Counted from the stretch's first letter, positions 24,590 to 38,094 are shown. The stretch is 64,000 nucleotides of DNA from Anoplopoma fimbria (GCF_027596085.1 NC_072463.1:1184692-1248691); one strand, 5' to 3'. A program made the numbers and translations. The notes: generated from the letters alone by a model not told the origin.

Positions 24590-24830
24590 TCTCGCTGTAT
24601 AATCCGCTCCTCACATGACTTCAAAGGAGGCGACGAGGAGCGCCGGCTCTCCTCCTGTTTACCATATCAAGGCTCTGCTGCTGCTGGAGCGGAGGAGGAG
24701 GAGGAGGAGGAGGAGGAGGAGGAGGAGGAGGAGGATCACCCGCAGAGCTAAAGAGGCTGGAATTGAAACACGGAGATGAGTTTAAGTTGTGACGCTCATT
24801 AAGAGGAGGAAGAAGAAGAGGAGGAGAGGG
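24590..24830. promoter_or_regulatory. Single-copy island around an (AGG)n, candidate element
   Basis: Unique sequence on both sides of (AGG)n 24692-24735: GCTGTATAATCCGCTCC, CATGACTTCAAAGGAGG, CCTGTTTACCATATCAAGG, then CACCCGCAGAGCTAAAGAGG. No open frame. Confidence 0.3.
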
Positions 24831-24846
24831 TTACATTCATCTTCTT

Positions 24847-25198
<352 letters not shown>

Positions 25199-25199
25199 T

Positions 25200-25505
25200 G
25201 ATGGATAGTAGAGATTGCTGAGCTGTCCTCTCATCCTCTCTGCGCCCGTCTCTCTTCTTTTATTGTCTGCACAGAAAAATACACTCAGAAATGTATAAAA
25301 ATGACAAACTTCACAGCTAAAAATATATCAAATTTATATTTCTAATTCTTTATCAAATGAGGTTCATCTTCCAATCATTTTAAATGATCAATATACTCTT
25401 TTTTTGCTTTAATTTCTCGTTATCCAACGTAATTAGACGCTTGTGTTGTAGTATAAAGAGGGCACACAGGGCGACGGGGTCAAACAATTTCATGTTACTC
25501 ACTTA
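25200..25505. other. AT-rich single-copy intron, nothing recognised
   Basis: No gene or repeat recognised. Confidence 0.5.
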
Positions 25506-25509
25506 ACTA

Positions 25510-25776
25510 GCTGCATTCTCTCTCCTGTCCACCAGGGGGCGACTCCTCTGGTTGTATAGAAGTCTATGAGAAAATGACTCTACTTCTCTCTTGATTTATT
25601 CCCTCAGTAAACATTGTAAACATGAGTTTATGGTCTCAATCTCTAGTTTCAAGTCTTCTTCAATACAGCATGATGTTCATTTAGTAAATGATGCTCCATT
25701 TAGAGTCAAACAGACCATAAAGCAGGGGATGCTTTAGGGCGGGGCTACACACTGATTGACAGGTCCACACCAGAGA
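25510..25776 (+). mobile_element. Interspersed repeat A, copy 1, with CTCF-like core
   Basis: Near-identical over about 265 bases to the copy at 45453 and, reversed, to those at 32120, 59792 and 62740. It carries CCACCAGGGGGCG at 25529-25541, a perfect match to the vertebrate CTCF core as I know it. No coding capacity, so non-autonomous. Confidence 0.9.
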
Positions 25777-25779
25777 CCT

Positions 25780-26210
25780 TGTCACTGTTATCTTGTGACT
25801 ACAGCATCATAACCTCCTCTGTGGTTCTGGAGGAAGCTTTGACAATTCAGCTAAGATGAGGCTCATAAGGTTGCATTATGGGAAGTGTAGGATTCAAACT
25901 TTCACCCTCTTTCTGTGTTTCTTCAGTTTTTTTCGTCAACAATCTGAATTTGCTTCCATGAACTTTCCAGAAAGTCTCTCTCCATCCTTCATATGTGGAT
26001 TTCTAGCATATGTTTCTTTTTTTTTTTTGACTTAGAGACACACTTAGAAAAGGGGAGAGAGGAGGGAAAGCAAATAGAAAAGAAAGAAGGAATTTCAGAT
26101 GTGCAGAGAGAGAGATATTTGATCGAATTCTCTTGTCAATTTTTAATTCTTAATAACTTATTGAAAGAGCCTCTGGAGTCTGCGATCAATACTGCTGCTC
26201 ACAGGCCGAG
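25780..26210. other. Single-copy intron, nothing recognised
   Basis: No gene seen. Confidence 0.5.
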
Positions 26211-26214
26211 AGAA

Positions 26215-26323
<109 letters not shown>

Positions 26324-26449
26324 TTCAGACTGATTTTGGCCTTTCAAGTCTTTGTCACCTTGAATGACCTGCATGTGCAGAAAAGTTTTGACTTCACGAT
26401 CTTGTGATTAGTGTTTAACATTTATATCATCAGATCATCCTGATAAACT

Positions 26450-26880
26450 TATTCCACATTTTTATGTTTATTTTCTATTTTAATGGCAGAATTTTTGTTG
26501 AAAAACTCATTTTGACTTTATTTTTTTAATTTATTTTTAAATAAAGTAAAGACTCTTTAAAATACATAAAATTTGTTTCTGAATTAAATAAAATAATTTA
26601 AAATAAAAACTGTAATACACAGGAAATGAGAGAGAAAATAAATAAAATAAAATAAGTTTATTAATATTAAACCATGAAATAAACGTAATTCAATGTGCTG
26701 ATGAAATTAAAATTTCCATTATTGCATTATTAAAAACATAAAAAATAAAAACAAAAAATAGCAATAAAAACATTAAAAAAAATAAATGTATTAGACATTA
26801 AGGTTTAATACATTTGGAAAATAAGATAAGTTATGTGAAAAGTACAAAGACTTTATCATCTCACTGGATTCTCATTTTAA
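26450..26880. other. Very AT-rich intron
   Basis: A/T-dominated stretch with AAATAAAATAA runs. Nothing coding. Confidence 0.6.
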
Positions 26881-26891
26881 CAGATAGTCTG

Positions 26892-27299
<408 letters not shown>

Positions 27300-27428
27300 T
27301 TCGCCCCCCCAGCATGTGATGGCGGCGTGGTAAATTAAATGTAGAGCTATATGTTGCCACCATCCAGATGACAAATGATGTGTGGTAATCGTCTTAGCTG
27401 TGATAGCAGCCGTAGCCCCTGGCAACGC
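27300..27428. promoter_or_regulatory. Single-copy island with RFX X-box, between two (CA)n tracts
   Basis: Unique 130 bases with GTGGTAAATTAAATG, CCATCCAGATGACAAATGAT and an X-box type inverted repeat GTAGCC-CCT-GGCAAC at 27412-27426. It ends directly at the next (CA)n (27429-27539). Confidence 0.4.
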
Positions 27429-27541
<113 letters not shown>

Positions 27542-27844
27542 CTGTCAGTGTGTTTGTTTTGTTTGACTGCATTTGTCCTCTATTGTATGAACGGCCATGA
27601 ACATATGTCTGTCTTTATTCATTTATGTGTGTAGGTATGTTCGTTCACTTCATTTGTTGGAAATAATTGCCTTAAACAATAATACTATCGTTTCAATTTT
27701 GTTTTGTATTTCAATGATATAAAGATAAAATAATAGCATTATATTGCATGTACGCCTTTTCAAAGAGACTGTTCATTCTGGAATTATGTTGCCAAAGTTC
27801 ATATGTAAACACACAGGAATATTTAAGTCAGCAAAATGAAGGTC

Positions 27845-28765
27845 AGGTCCACATATCATGTTGATAACGTAAAAATGTTCAAGGTCATGTCCATAAATCC
27901 TATGATGGTCGATATATTGTACGTAAATTACATGTAAAAATGGTCGATGTCAAGTCCATATAATGACGATAAGTGTATAACGTAAAAATAATTAAGCTCA
28001 TGTTCAAATATTGTACAATAAGCTGATAGCGTAAAAATGACCAAGGTTATGTCCATATATCGTATGATAGTTCTATAAAGTAAAAATGATCGTGGTCATC
28101 TCTATATATCGTACGTTAAGTCTATAACGTGAAACTAGTTGAACTCATGTCCAAATATCGTAGAAAATCGTGAAAATGATAGAACTCATGTTCATATATC
28201 GTACGATAAGTCGATAACGTAAAGATGATCAAGGTCGTATTCATATATCCTACGATAAGTCTATCCGTAAGAATACTTGATCTCATGTCCATATATCGTA
28301 CAATAAGTTGATAACAGAAATTATCAAGGTTATGTCCAAATATTTTACGATTAGTCTGTAATGTAAAAATAATTGAGCTCATGTCCAAATATCGTACGAT
28401 AAGTTGATAATGTAGAAATTATCAAGGTTATGTCCATATATCGTACGATAAGTCTATAACGTAAAGATGATCAAGGTCGTATTCATATATCCTACGATAA
28501 GTCTATACGTAAGAATACTTGATCTCATGTCCATATATCGTACGATACGTTGATAACGTCAAAATAATTGAGCCCATGTCAAAATATCGTACAATAAAAC
28601 AAAAACGTAAAAATGTTAGAGCTCATGTCCAAATATCGTACGATAAGTCTATCACGTAAAAATGATAGTGGTCATGTCGACGTAACACGATATATTGATA
28701 ACGTAAAAATAATTGAGCTCATGTCCAAATATCGTACGATAAGTCAATACCGTCATTTTCTTGAC
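27845..28765. repeat. ~50 bp minisatellite array, about 18 units, with palindrome
   Basis: Each unit contains (A)TAACGTAAAAAT, then AATTGAGCTCATGTCCAAAT or GATCAAGGTCATGTCCATAT, then ATCGTACGATAAGT. TATCGTACGATA is a perfect 12 bp palindrome. A longer unit with GATCAAGGTCGTATTCATAT and GTAAGAATACTTGATCTCAT is present twice (around 28227 and 28467), showing a higher-order duplication of about 240 bases. Copies are diverged. The minus-strand frame at 28122-28388 (repeated YRTIYEHE-type peptide) is the repeat read through. Confidence 0.93.
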
Positions 28766-29014
28766 ATTGCATGTTTGTATCTCTTCGTCAATCTCCAACG
28801 TGTGTGTGTCATTTGGGCTCTCACAAGTGTGTGTTTGCCTTGTTTTGTTGTTAGTGTGTGTTTGAACGCACATGTGTGTGTGTTAACATGTGTGTTCATC
28901 ACAGTACATGTTTGTCGTTACATTTTGAGTTTGTAAACTTCTTTTCCACATTAATTTGATCTGCTTCCTTTTCTGCTGATAAATGTTTCCTCGTCTACAC
29001 GTGCACACCTGTAA

Positions 29015-29016
<2 letters not shown>

Positions 29017-29112
<96 letters not shown>
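29017..29112. repeat. (TG)n microsatellite
   Basis: About 48 TG units. Confidence 0.97.
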
Positions 29113-29250
29113 CCTCTGTTGGAAGGTGTAATAGCCGGCAGACAGAGCGGCAGCAGCAGGAATAGAAAACGGCCTCCAGCAGCAGATAAGAGCTTCCTCC
29201 AACTTTCCTCCGATAAAGACGACTCCTGTTTATTTACATTTAAATAACAC
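29113..29250. promoter_or_regulatory. Single-copy island, candidate element
   Basis: Unique sequence with AGCAGCAGATAAGAGCTTCC (GATA-type word) and CTCCGATAAAGACGAC next to the (TG)n; no frame. Confidence 0.28.
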
Positions 29251-29294
29251 TCGTCCTCTTTATCATCTCTCCGTCTATCATCCTCCTCTTCCTC

Positions 29295-29328
<34 letters not shown>

Positions 29329-29596
29329 GACAGCTGCTGTCCTGTTTCTTAATCCTCCTCTCCATCTTTCCTTCCTCATAATTTGCTTCATCATTTCTTT
29401 CCACCATTTTTTACGTGTCACGTGGGGGAAAGTGCAGGTGAAATGAAGAATGAACTGAAGAATCAGTAAAGTTTAGGTGACTTAAATACAGTTACATAAC
29501 TAAAAACAAACACAGATGTTTAATAATGAACAGTAGCACTGTTTCAGATTTTCCACTTCAGCAACTTTTAGGGTTTTTGTTGAATTTAATTCTCAA

Positions 29597-29834
29597 GCGA
29601 CTCCTCTGGTTGTATAGAAGTCTATGAGAAAATGACTCTACTTCTCTCTTGATTTATTCCCTCAGTAAACATTGTAAACATGAGTTTATGGTCTCAATCT
29701 CTAGTTTCAAGTCTTCTTCAATACAGCATGATGTTCATTTAGTAAATGATGCTCCATTTAGAGTCAAACAGACCATAAAGCAGGGGATGCTTTAGGGCGG
29801 GGCTACACACTGATTGACAGGTCCACACCAGAGA
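29597..29834 (+). mobile_element. Interspersed repeat A, copy 2 (5'-truncated)
   Basis: Starts at GCGACTCCTCTGG and runs to CCACACCAGAGA. The truncation removes the CTCF-like core that other copies carry just upstream of this point. Confidence 0.9.
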
Positions 29835-29879
29835 AAAGCAATGGGATATCTACGAATGATATATTATCATTTTCCGTAG

Positions 29880-30245
29880 GTATAGCTACGAATGCTGCAG
29901 AAAAAAAGGTGAAGAGAAAGAGAGAGGAACAGAGTTGGTGAGAAACAGATGAAGGAAATTGGCATTGTGTTAAATAACAAAGAGAGAGTTGAGAGTTTGA
30001 AAAGACAGAAAAGCCAGAGAAATGAAAAAGTGAATCAAGAAAGAAGTGGTTAAGGTCGGAGAGTGAGGTGGACAAAAGGATAGAGGATAACGGGGTCGAG
30101 AGGAGAGAAAATAGAGAGAGAGAGGAGAGAGAGAGAGGGAGTCTCTCTAGTGTCAAATGAAGAGATAAGAAACTAACCTCCCTCCATCTCTATGTTTCAC
30201 TCCACTGAGAAAATGAGTGGGAATCCCAGTGGGACGCATTAATCC

Positions 30246-30286
<41 letters not shown>

Positions 30287-30395
30287 ATCCTAACCTCTCT
30301 CGCCCTCTCTGTCAGAGTACATCTTTCTATCTGAGTGCTGCTGGCTGAGTGTAATGATCTGCTGTCACACTCACTGGTCAAACTGGGGAGATGAA
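29880..30395. other. Purine-rich intron and a (CT)n
   Basis: A/G-rich to about 30150, (CT)n at 30249-30282. No gene. Confidence 0.5.
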
Positions 30396-30590
30396 CTCCC
30401 AGTTACTGTGTCACTGATTTACTCAAGTCCACATTCCAGGTACTTTTACTTGAGTATTTCCATTTCCTACTACTCCCAACTTCTCCTCCACTACATCTCG
30501 AGGAAAATACTTTACTTTTCACTGTATACATCTGAGGTACATAGAGTACTTTTACTGCTGTAAAGGATCTGAATACTTCTTCTTCGCTGG
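30395..30590 (+). mobile_element. Dispersed fish repeat (ACTTTTACTTGAGTA type)
   Basis: AGGTACTTTTACTTGAGTAT, TTCTCCTCCACTACATCTCG, AAAATACTTTACTTTTCACT. This pattern (acttgagtatttccatttt, ctccactacatttc) is one of the commonest interspersed repeats of percomorph fishes by memory. Confidence 0.6.
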
Positions 30591-30689
30591 TTACTGGTTA
30601 AAGTTACAGTCAGTTACTGGTTTACAGGTTTACCATCAGCTTTAGGTGCACATATGCTTCTAAAGATGAAGGTTTAATTCTGTTTAGAA

Positions 30690-31065
30690 GAGCTGCATCC
30701 ATCGATCGACCGATCAGTTGTCAACTATCGTATTAATCGGTGATTACTTTGATAATCGAATCAAAATTGTCTTTTTCCACCTTCTTAATTGTGAATATTT
30801 TCTGGTTTATTTACTCTTTTATGAAAGTAAACTGAATATGTTTGAGTTGTGGACGAAACTAGATGTCTTTGGAAACAGATCAACATCTTTCACCATTTTT
30901 CTTATATTTTGTAGTCCTTAGTCTCTGCTGACTTGGTGTTTTAAAATGTTCATTTTTTGTCTTTTTGTGGTAGATGTTATTCAAAGACAAAGTCCTTTCT
31001 TTGCAGCTTCATGTTTTATGTAAAACATTATTTAAAAACTTCAGGTTCTTCTGATTAATCGATAA
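30690..31065. mobile_element. Dispersed fish repeat (ATCGATTA type), longer copy
   Basis: AGAGCTGCATCC, TATTAATCGGTGATTACTTT, GATAATCGAATC, GTGAATATTTTCTGGTTTAT, GAGTTGTGGACGAAACTAGA, TCTGATTAATCGATAAGC. Matches a repeat recalled from many percomorph genomes. Confidence 0.55.
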
Positions 31066-31336
31066 GCTAGAGCTGGAGGCGTCTCAGAGTCTGATAACTT
31101 TGACCACATTACCCCTCATCTCTTCTCTTTCAATGTCAACTTCATTGATAAGAATGCCCACCAAAACCAGTTTAACCATGAACACAAACCAGTGAGGTTG
31201 TGTTGAAACAAACTGGACAAACTGGAGCGTCTGAATTGAAAGTGACTCCGTCAAACGGGCTCAGTGGCTGAAGAGAAGTTTCCATCTCTCAGCGCCTCTG
31301 GCATTTCCTCCGGAGGGCCCGGCTCAGGAGAGACAC

Positions 31337-31480
31337 TGTGTGTGTGTGTGTGTGTCGCTGTGTGTGCATGTGTTTAAGTGTGTGTGTGCGCGTGCGTGTG
31401 CGTGTGCGTGTGCGTGTGTGTGTTTGTGTGTGTGTGTGTGTGCATGTGCATGTGCATGTGCGTGTGTGTGTGTGTGTGCG
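31337..31480. repeat. Degenerate (TG)n with CGTGTG and GCATGT modules
   Basis: TG array interrupted by CGTGCGTGTGCG and TGCATGTGCATG modules. Confidence 0.93.
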
Positions 31481-31489
31481 CTCTGCTGG

Positions 31490-32110
31490 CAGCCACATCA
31501 GAGCAGAGCTGGGCATGCATCCCCCTCTCTGTCACCCAGTTTATAAAGCAGCACAGAACCATATAAACCAGTCTGTGTGTTATTAATGGGCTAACTTAAC
31601 GTTTTACTGTAAATGATGAATAATGGTTCCTGCTGTGGAGGAGGTGCAGCGTAGAGGAGGAGGAGGAGGAGCTGCTGCTGGATCAGCTCTGAGGAGACAG
31701 TCTGTTAAAGTAGAGCTGGAATAAAAGTGTGATTTAGAAGCTGTCATCACGAGCTGCTCCTGATGTTGGCAAAGAGAATCTAAAGAGTCCCAAACGGGAT
31801 GAAGAAGAGGTTTGGTGATGATCCAGATTTGGTTCGTGCATAAAACAACCTTTTTCTGTATCTACGTTTAGAAGACTTGGCTCTTGTGTTCATGTGCTGC
31901 TGTCTGAAATGAAACCTGTAGCATGAAAGCTGCAGCTAGCATCATGACATCATTTCCTCTCTCCTGTTTTGACACATTTCTCCGACCCAAACAAAGAGCA
32001 CTCTGCACGAGACTCACACATCTGTATCTGTGAGTTGGGAGCAATAATTACTTGTGAAACGTGACGGCGTCAAAGTTTGCGATCTCCATGTAAGAGCCCG
32101 CTATGCAAAC
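31490..32110. other. Single-copy intron, nothing recognised
   Basis: Short (AGG)n at 31655-31672; no gene. Confidence 0.5.
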
Positions 32111-32119
32111 TTTTATTTT

Positions 32120-32459
32120 TTGCAACCAGTGAACAGGAAGTGACCATATTAGGACTGAGGAGGAGTGACGTAGAGACGCCGTATACGTCTCTGGTGTCGA
32201 CCTGTCAATCAGTGTGTAGCCCCGCCCTAAAGCATCCCCTGCTTTATGGTCTGTTTGACTCTAAATGGAGCATCATTTACTAAATGAACATCATGCTGTA
32301 TTGAAGAAGACTTGAAACTAGAGATTGAGACCATAAACTCATGTTTACAATGTTTACTGAGGGAATAAATCAAGAGAGAAGTAGAGTCATTTTCTCATAG
32401 ACTTCTATACAACCAGAGGAGTCGCCCCCTGGTGGACAGGAGAGGGAATGCAGCTTTAA
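32120..32459 (-). mobile_element. Interspersed repeat A, copy 3, with CTCF-like core
   Basis: Minus-oriented longer copy: TGCAACCAGTGAACAGGAAG, TGACCATATT, GAGGAGTGACGTAGAGACGC, then the same 265 bases as other copies. CTCF-like core (reverse) CGCCCCCTGGTGG at 32423-32435 is perfect. Confidence 0.9.
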
Positions 32460-32519
32460 GACATTTCAGCATTGGCTTCAGTTACTCTCATTTTTCTTGC
32501 GTTTTCCTTCAGAAGTCCA

Positions 32520-32770
32520 TGTGACGTTACTTAAGTACAGAAGTTACATGACAATAGATTAACGTTGCGTTCTCGTTTCACGCGATGAACAAACATCCGT
32601 CTCCTGGGTGACAGACCGGTTATCTGTGTGGGTTTTTGTGGTCTTTATACTTCCTTCTGTTAAATTACGTTGACTTGATTTGTGGGATATCTAAGTATTA
32701 CAGCGCAGTACATTTTTGTAGGTATGAAGCTACGAACGTTGTAGAAAAACATCCTGATCAAAGCCTCGTA
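32520..32770 (-). mobile_element. Interspersed repeat, family B-like fragment
   Basis: ACAGAAGTTACATGACAATA, TCGTTTCACGCGATGAACAA, GTATGAAGCTACGAACG and GAAAAACATCCTG parallel 7530-7760. Directly follows repeat A copy 3. Confidence 0.5.
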
Positions 32771-32906
32771 GAGCTCCAGTCACCAAACATCGTCTGTTAG
32801 AAAAAGAATGGAAGTTTTTACTGGAAGAACCAGAGACGCCTGCATTTACACCACTCTCCTATATAACATAACGGCTCTATAGAGAGAGAACGAGCTCTGC
32901 AGGTCT

Positions 32907-33431
<525 letters not shown>

Positions 33432-33479
33432 TTTGGTGAGAAAGTAGGTGTTGTGTGTCCAGTAGGCACCTCTCTCTCT

Positions 33480-34035
33480 CTCTTTCTTTCTTTACAGTGT
33501 TGGCTTGTTTTTCTGTTCTTTCATTATTACTTGAAGAGGAGCTGCAGGAACATTCTGTTTTTCCACCGTTTACCTTGTTTGTATTTTTATACTTGCACAC
33601 TATTATTAATATTTTATAGTTACATTCTACTCTTTACTATGTTGTACTGCAACTTCTGCAAAACAATATCCTTTTCGATTTATGAGGATGTTGCTTAACT
33701 TCTTATTCTGATGAATTGTCCAGTAAAAGTCCAGTTTCATAACGAGACCGCTGATTGGTTTTTGGGTCACAGTTTGGGTTCAGTTTGTTTTGCACGTAAG
33801 GGAGAATAAAAGTACAACTATTTCCAATGTGTTTGAACTCCAGAATATATAAATAGATGGATGGATTGATTGATTGATAGTAATGAATATTTCTATACTA
33901 TATGAAGCCACAACACTAGTGTTATACATGTAATAAGGCAGGATACTTGTAGGCCTATGTTCATTAACAACGATTTAATAAGCTCACAGTTTGCTTTTTA
34001 CAATTGTTTTTTTGCACACTGAATGCAGCCTGAAG
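33480..34035. other. AT-rich single-copy intron
   Basis: Contains a GATGGATTGATTGATTGATA run near 33855. No gene. Confidence 0.5.
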
Positions 34036-34039
34036 TTGA

Positions 34040-34214
34040 CAGAGTCAAAATAGACTACTGTGTGTGTGTGTGTCCATATAAACATGTAAAAACAGTGCTT
34101 CCTGTAGTTTGTTATCAAACAAACTGGAGGAAATAGGGCATGTTGTATTTTCAGTTAATCCACATTTGGTCCTCCAGTGAGTATTTGTGGCAGAAGGGCA
34201 GAGTCAAAATAAAC

Positions 34215-34285
<71 letters not shown>

Positions 34286-34310
34286 GTGTGTGTGTGTGTG
34301 TGTGTGTGTT
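34040..34310 (-). mobile_element. Interspersed repeat C with duplicated (TG)n junction
   Basis: Reversed copy at 34095-34175 (CTTCCTGTAGTTTGTTATCA, AAACAAACTGGAGGAAATAG, TTAATCCACAT). The words AGAGTCAAAATA(G/A)ACTACTGTG occur on both sides (34039 and 34200), each followed by (TG)n; the second TG array runs 34218-34310. Confidence 0.65.
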
Positions 34311-34447
34311 GATGAAGACGACCTGTTTGTTCTTATGAAATGATGAAATAACATCAGAGTTATCCTTTTAAAATCTCCAATCAACAGTCATTTATTCATT
34401 TATTCATTTATCTTTGACAGCTTGAAAAACCTACTGAACAGTCATTC

Positions 34448-34800
<353 letters not shown>

Positions 34801-34821
34801 AGTGTGTGTGTGTGTGTGTGT

Positions 34822-34893
<72 letters not shown>

Positions 34894-35036
34894 GTGTGTT
34901 GTGTGTGTGTGTGTGTTGGCGTTGGCTGGGGCATGAATGACCAGAGAAGATGTGAGTGTTTTTGTATTGTCTGTTTTCTTGTGGGAATGATTGAAACAAG
35001 CTGTGTGTGTGTTGTGGGAATGACGGACAACTCTAA

Positions 35037-35117
<81 letters not shown>

Positions 35118-35130
35118 TGTTTGTGTGTGT
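34801..35130. repeat. Two (TG)n microsatellites with TTG interruptions
   Basis: TG about 34801-34918 with several TGTTG breaks, and about 35037-35130. Confidence 0.96.
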
Positions 35131-35139
35131 ACATTGTTG

Positions 35140-35625
35140 ACATTATTAGCTGTTTTTTGGAACATTACATTAGTTTGTGAGTGCGTTAGTTTCATTCCAA
35201 GTTTAAGGAATGACCTCAGCAAGATGTCAATCTTCTGTAGAAATGACTAAAATGTTCCCTGTGTGTTTGTGTTATGTATTTTATTACTTTGTGAGGACAA
35301 GAATCGGTTAACGCAATCACAATGTGGGGACTCACTTTTTAATCTGGGGACAGAAATATAGTCCACTAAGGAAAATCACCCAGACGTCAAGGCTCATGTG
35401 TGAAACTGAGGACGTATAACAAAACAAAAGCAGTCACCAATGTCTCCACATGTAGTTTTAGTCTATTTTAAAATGTACATTTTACAGTAATAGTTATTAA
35501 TGTTGACTTAAAGAAAGGTTTCCAGTATCAGTGTTGTTGTCACTGTGTCTGTTTAACTGTTTATGTCATGTAGTGAATTATTGAAAGTTGAGCACAGACT
35601 TTTCATGAGATGCTGTTTGTTGTGA
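35140..35625. other. Single-copy intron, nothing recognised
   Basis: No gene. Confidence 0.5.
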
Positions 35626-35629
35626 AACG

Positions 35630-35910
35630 AGAAGACAATGTTGATGTTACTTTAGTTCTCCAGTAGCTGCATTTCTGTGGTTATTTTAACCCAAACAGAG
35701 ATCTTTTCCTAAATCTAACTAAATAGTTTTGTTGCCTAAACATAACTGAGCTTCCTGTGAAGACAGAAGTTTATTTTGAAAGGACTGTATACATGTTACC
35801 AGCGGAACATTACACATGACTTTTGTAGGAAAATGCATGAAAAATGAGTAATTGTTTGTATGATATCATAAGAACCGTTGTATACGTTGAATACACAGAG
35901 ATGTAAACCA
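35630..35910 (+). mobile_element. Interspersed repeat, family B (best copy)
   Basis: AACCCAAACAGAGATCTTTT, CCTAAATCTAACTAAATAGT, TTTGTTGCCTAAACATAACT, GAAGTTTATTTTGAAAGGAC, GACTTTTGTAGGAAAATGCA, GAACCGTTGTATACGTTGA. Aligns along its length with 58080-58290 on the same strand. No coding capacity. Confidence 0.75.
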
Positions 35911-36529
35911 AGATTGCTACGGCAAAATCGCCGAACTTGAGGTTTCAAAAAACATATGGTTGACGTTAAAATGACTTCTTATATACAGTATATGAAAGTG
36001 GTTTGCTTTTACTCGTCTTCCCTTCCTCTTCCTGGTGCATTGCTGTCTTTCTTTACGAGTCACTGCAAAGACGTTTGGAGAATAAAGCATGTTGTTATAG
36101 AAAAAGAGTTATGTGACATGGTGGGAGATAACTCCTTAATTGGGGAAAGACTTCATTATGAACAGAGCCTTCCATAAAACAAATGTCAAGAGATCAAGAC
36201 AGAAACATGGAAACTGGAAAAAAAAAACCCACAAATACACAATAAAAACACTATTCTGCACAGAGTCACATGCATGTTTGGATCCTTCCTTCATTGATAA
36301 AATATCCTGAACATAATCCCTACAAACGTCTCTGCAACAAGTGTGTGTCCTGCGTAATGTACGAGTGTGGCTCTTGTTCAGCGTGCTGTGGCTGTTGTTT
36401 GGCTGCATGTATGTACACGGCTCCGTCTAAACATGCATGTGTCAAAGTTCACTGCTTTCCTCTCTTTATTCCTGCCTCCACACACATTAGTCTTGTTGTG
36501 TGTGTGTGTGTGTGTGTGTGTGTGATATT

Positions 36530-37245
36530 TTTCAGCCGCTCTTCTGTCTCACTGCCTGGGCCTTCCACATTAGGCCAATTTAATTAGAAGCCTTTCAACA
36601 GAACTAATTAGCCGGCTACGCTAGCGTGGCTGAATGAGGGGTGAGGGGGTGATTGAAGTTCTGCTACCCAAGGAGAGCATTGTTTAACCGGCTTGATTCC
36701 CACTTTTCTTATTTTTTTTTATACAAAACACACTAATGGAATTTGAGGGAGCTGGTTTGCTTGAAAAGACTTTGGGTTTGGGCGGGTGGGAGTGATGGAG
36801 AATCGTCTCACAAGGCTCCATTTGAATTCCTTCGTTTTTAATTAAGAAGCTCTGAGGCTACGACATGACTGATCGTCCTCCGTGATAGTCCTATATGGTG
36901 AAGATATTTCATTTGTGTTCGCAACTCATCTGTTTAATTGGCTTCTGCTCAGAGAGAGAAGTGTAGGGGACATTCACCCAAACACATGATCTGGTGTAAC
37001 TATGTCCTTGTGCTGTTTTTTGGATGAGCGCCTAATAGGAAAGTTGGCTGGGATGGAAGTTGACAGCTGTGTGGTTTTCGGAGCAGGTGTGTCGCTGGAA
37101 TGATTAGCTGCATTAGCGCTGCTCTGCAAAGGGAGAATACCAGCATGTCTGAGGCCAAAATCTCAACAACTCTTGGCTGGATGACGGCCTCAGAATGCTC
37201 CAAACAAAGTGTCTAACAGCGTCCAACCCTCTGCCTCCAAATCCA
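36530..37245. promoter_or_regulatory. Large single-copy island, candidate enhancer cluster
   Basis: About 700 bases without microsatellites. Words include GGCCAATTTAATTAGAAGCC, CAGAACTAATTAGCCGGC, TCGTTTTTAATTAAGAAGCT, CATCTGTTTAATTGGCTTC, TTGACAGCTGTGTGG and AATGATTAGCTGCATTAGCG. Dense homeodomain cores (TAATTA, TTAATT) and an E-box. No open frame of note. The most enhancer-like block in the window. Confidence 0.45.
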
Positions 37246-37249
37246 GATG

Positions 37250-38090
37250 TGCAGAGGTGAGAAACTAACTGGGGTTTAAACTTCTCTCTTTTCAGTTACT
37301 CACACAAATACTTATTTTGCTGAATGCAGCGCCGTTAATGTCTTCCAAGTAAGAGACTGTCCAAAGTTCACTGTTCATAGTTATGGCATAAAGAGCGATG
37401 TCGTCTGCGTAGCGAGGAGGTTGTTGTGGATTAATTATAGCTGCTGGTGTCACATGGCGTCTCCATTCTTCACCAACCTGCAAAACACTCTGATTGGTCG
37501 ACTCCTTCTTCAAACAGATATCATGAGCACAACACCAGACTTAATGAATCTCTGAACAAACTGAAGACTCGCAGTCAGTCAGTCCTGTTCAAAAACATCT
37601 GCATCTGTCATCTGTCCTCTCCTTCATTTATTTCCTTCGATGATATATGCACAGCTGTGGTTTATACGCACCATGGCAGAAATCTTGATTCCCTAAAGTC
37701 AAGGAGAAACAAAATCAAGTGCAAAGTGATGTACGGGTAGTTCAGGGACCCTGGGAATATCAGGAACATCAGATATGTTGTTAGAAAGCTTGAGGTCTCA
37801 GCAGTTTGAGTTACAAATGACGGTCATTATAGTTTTTTTTTTACTCATTACACCGTCAAGGTTCTTTGAATTGCAGACCCGGCGTAGAACTGTCAAAGTG
37901 TTGGGCGAGTATCTGAGCGTGAGTTGTTGCTAACGTGTTGCCGTAGTCGCTCAGTCAAAACGCAAACAAACTGTGAACCGACTCATTTATATTCACCTCC
38001 ATCAGCAACTCTCTCAGCCCAGTGTACGGCTTCAGCGTTTCAGAAACAGAACACGGTCGAAAAGCATAATGTAACATAATCATTTGGTAT
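37250..38090. other. Single-copy intron, nothing firm
   Basis: Open frames on both strands around 37292-37740 show no recognisable domain. Confidence 0.5.
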
Positions 38091-38094
38091 GATG

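Noticed and set aside
28122..28388. Minus-strand frame with recurring peptide resembling a repeat protein
   Set aside because: The periodicity is that of the ~50 bp minisatellite; other units are out of frame or stopped.
27845..28765. CRISPR-like array (regular ~50 bp repeats)
   Set aside because: There are no unique spacers between identical repeats; units are contiguous and diverged, and the DNA is vertebrate.
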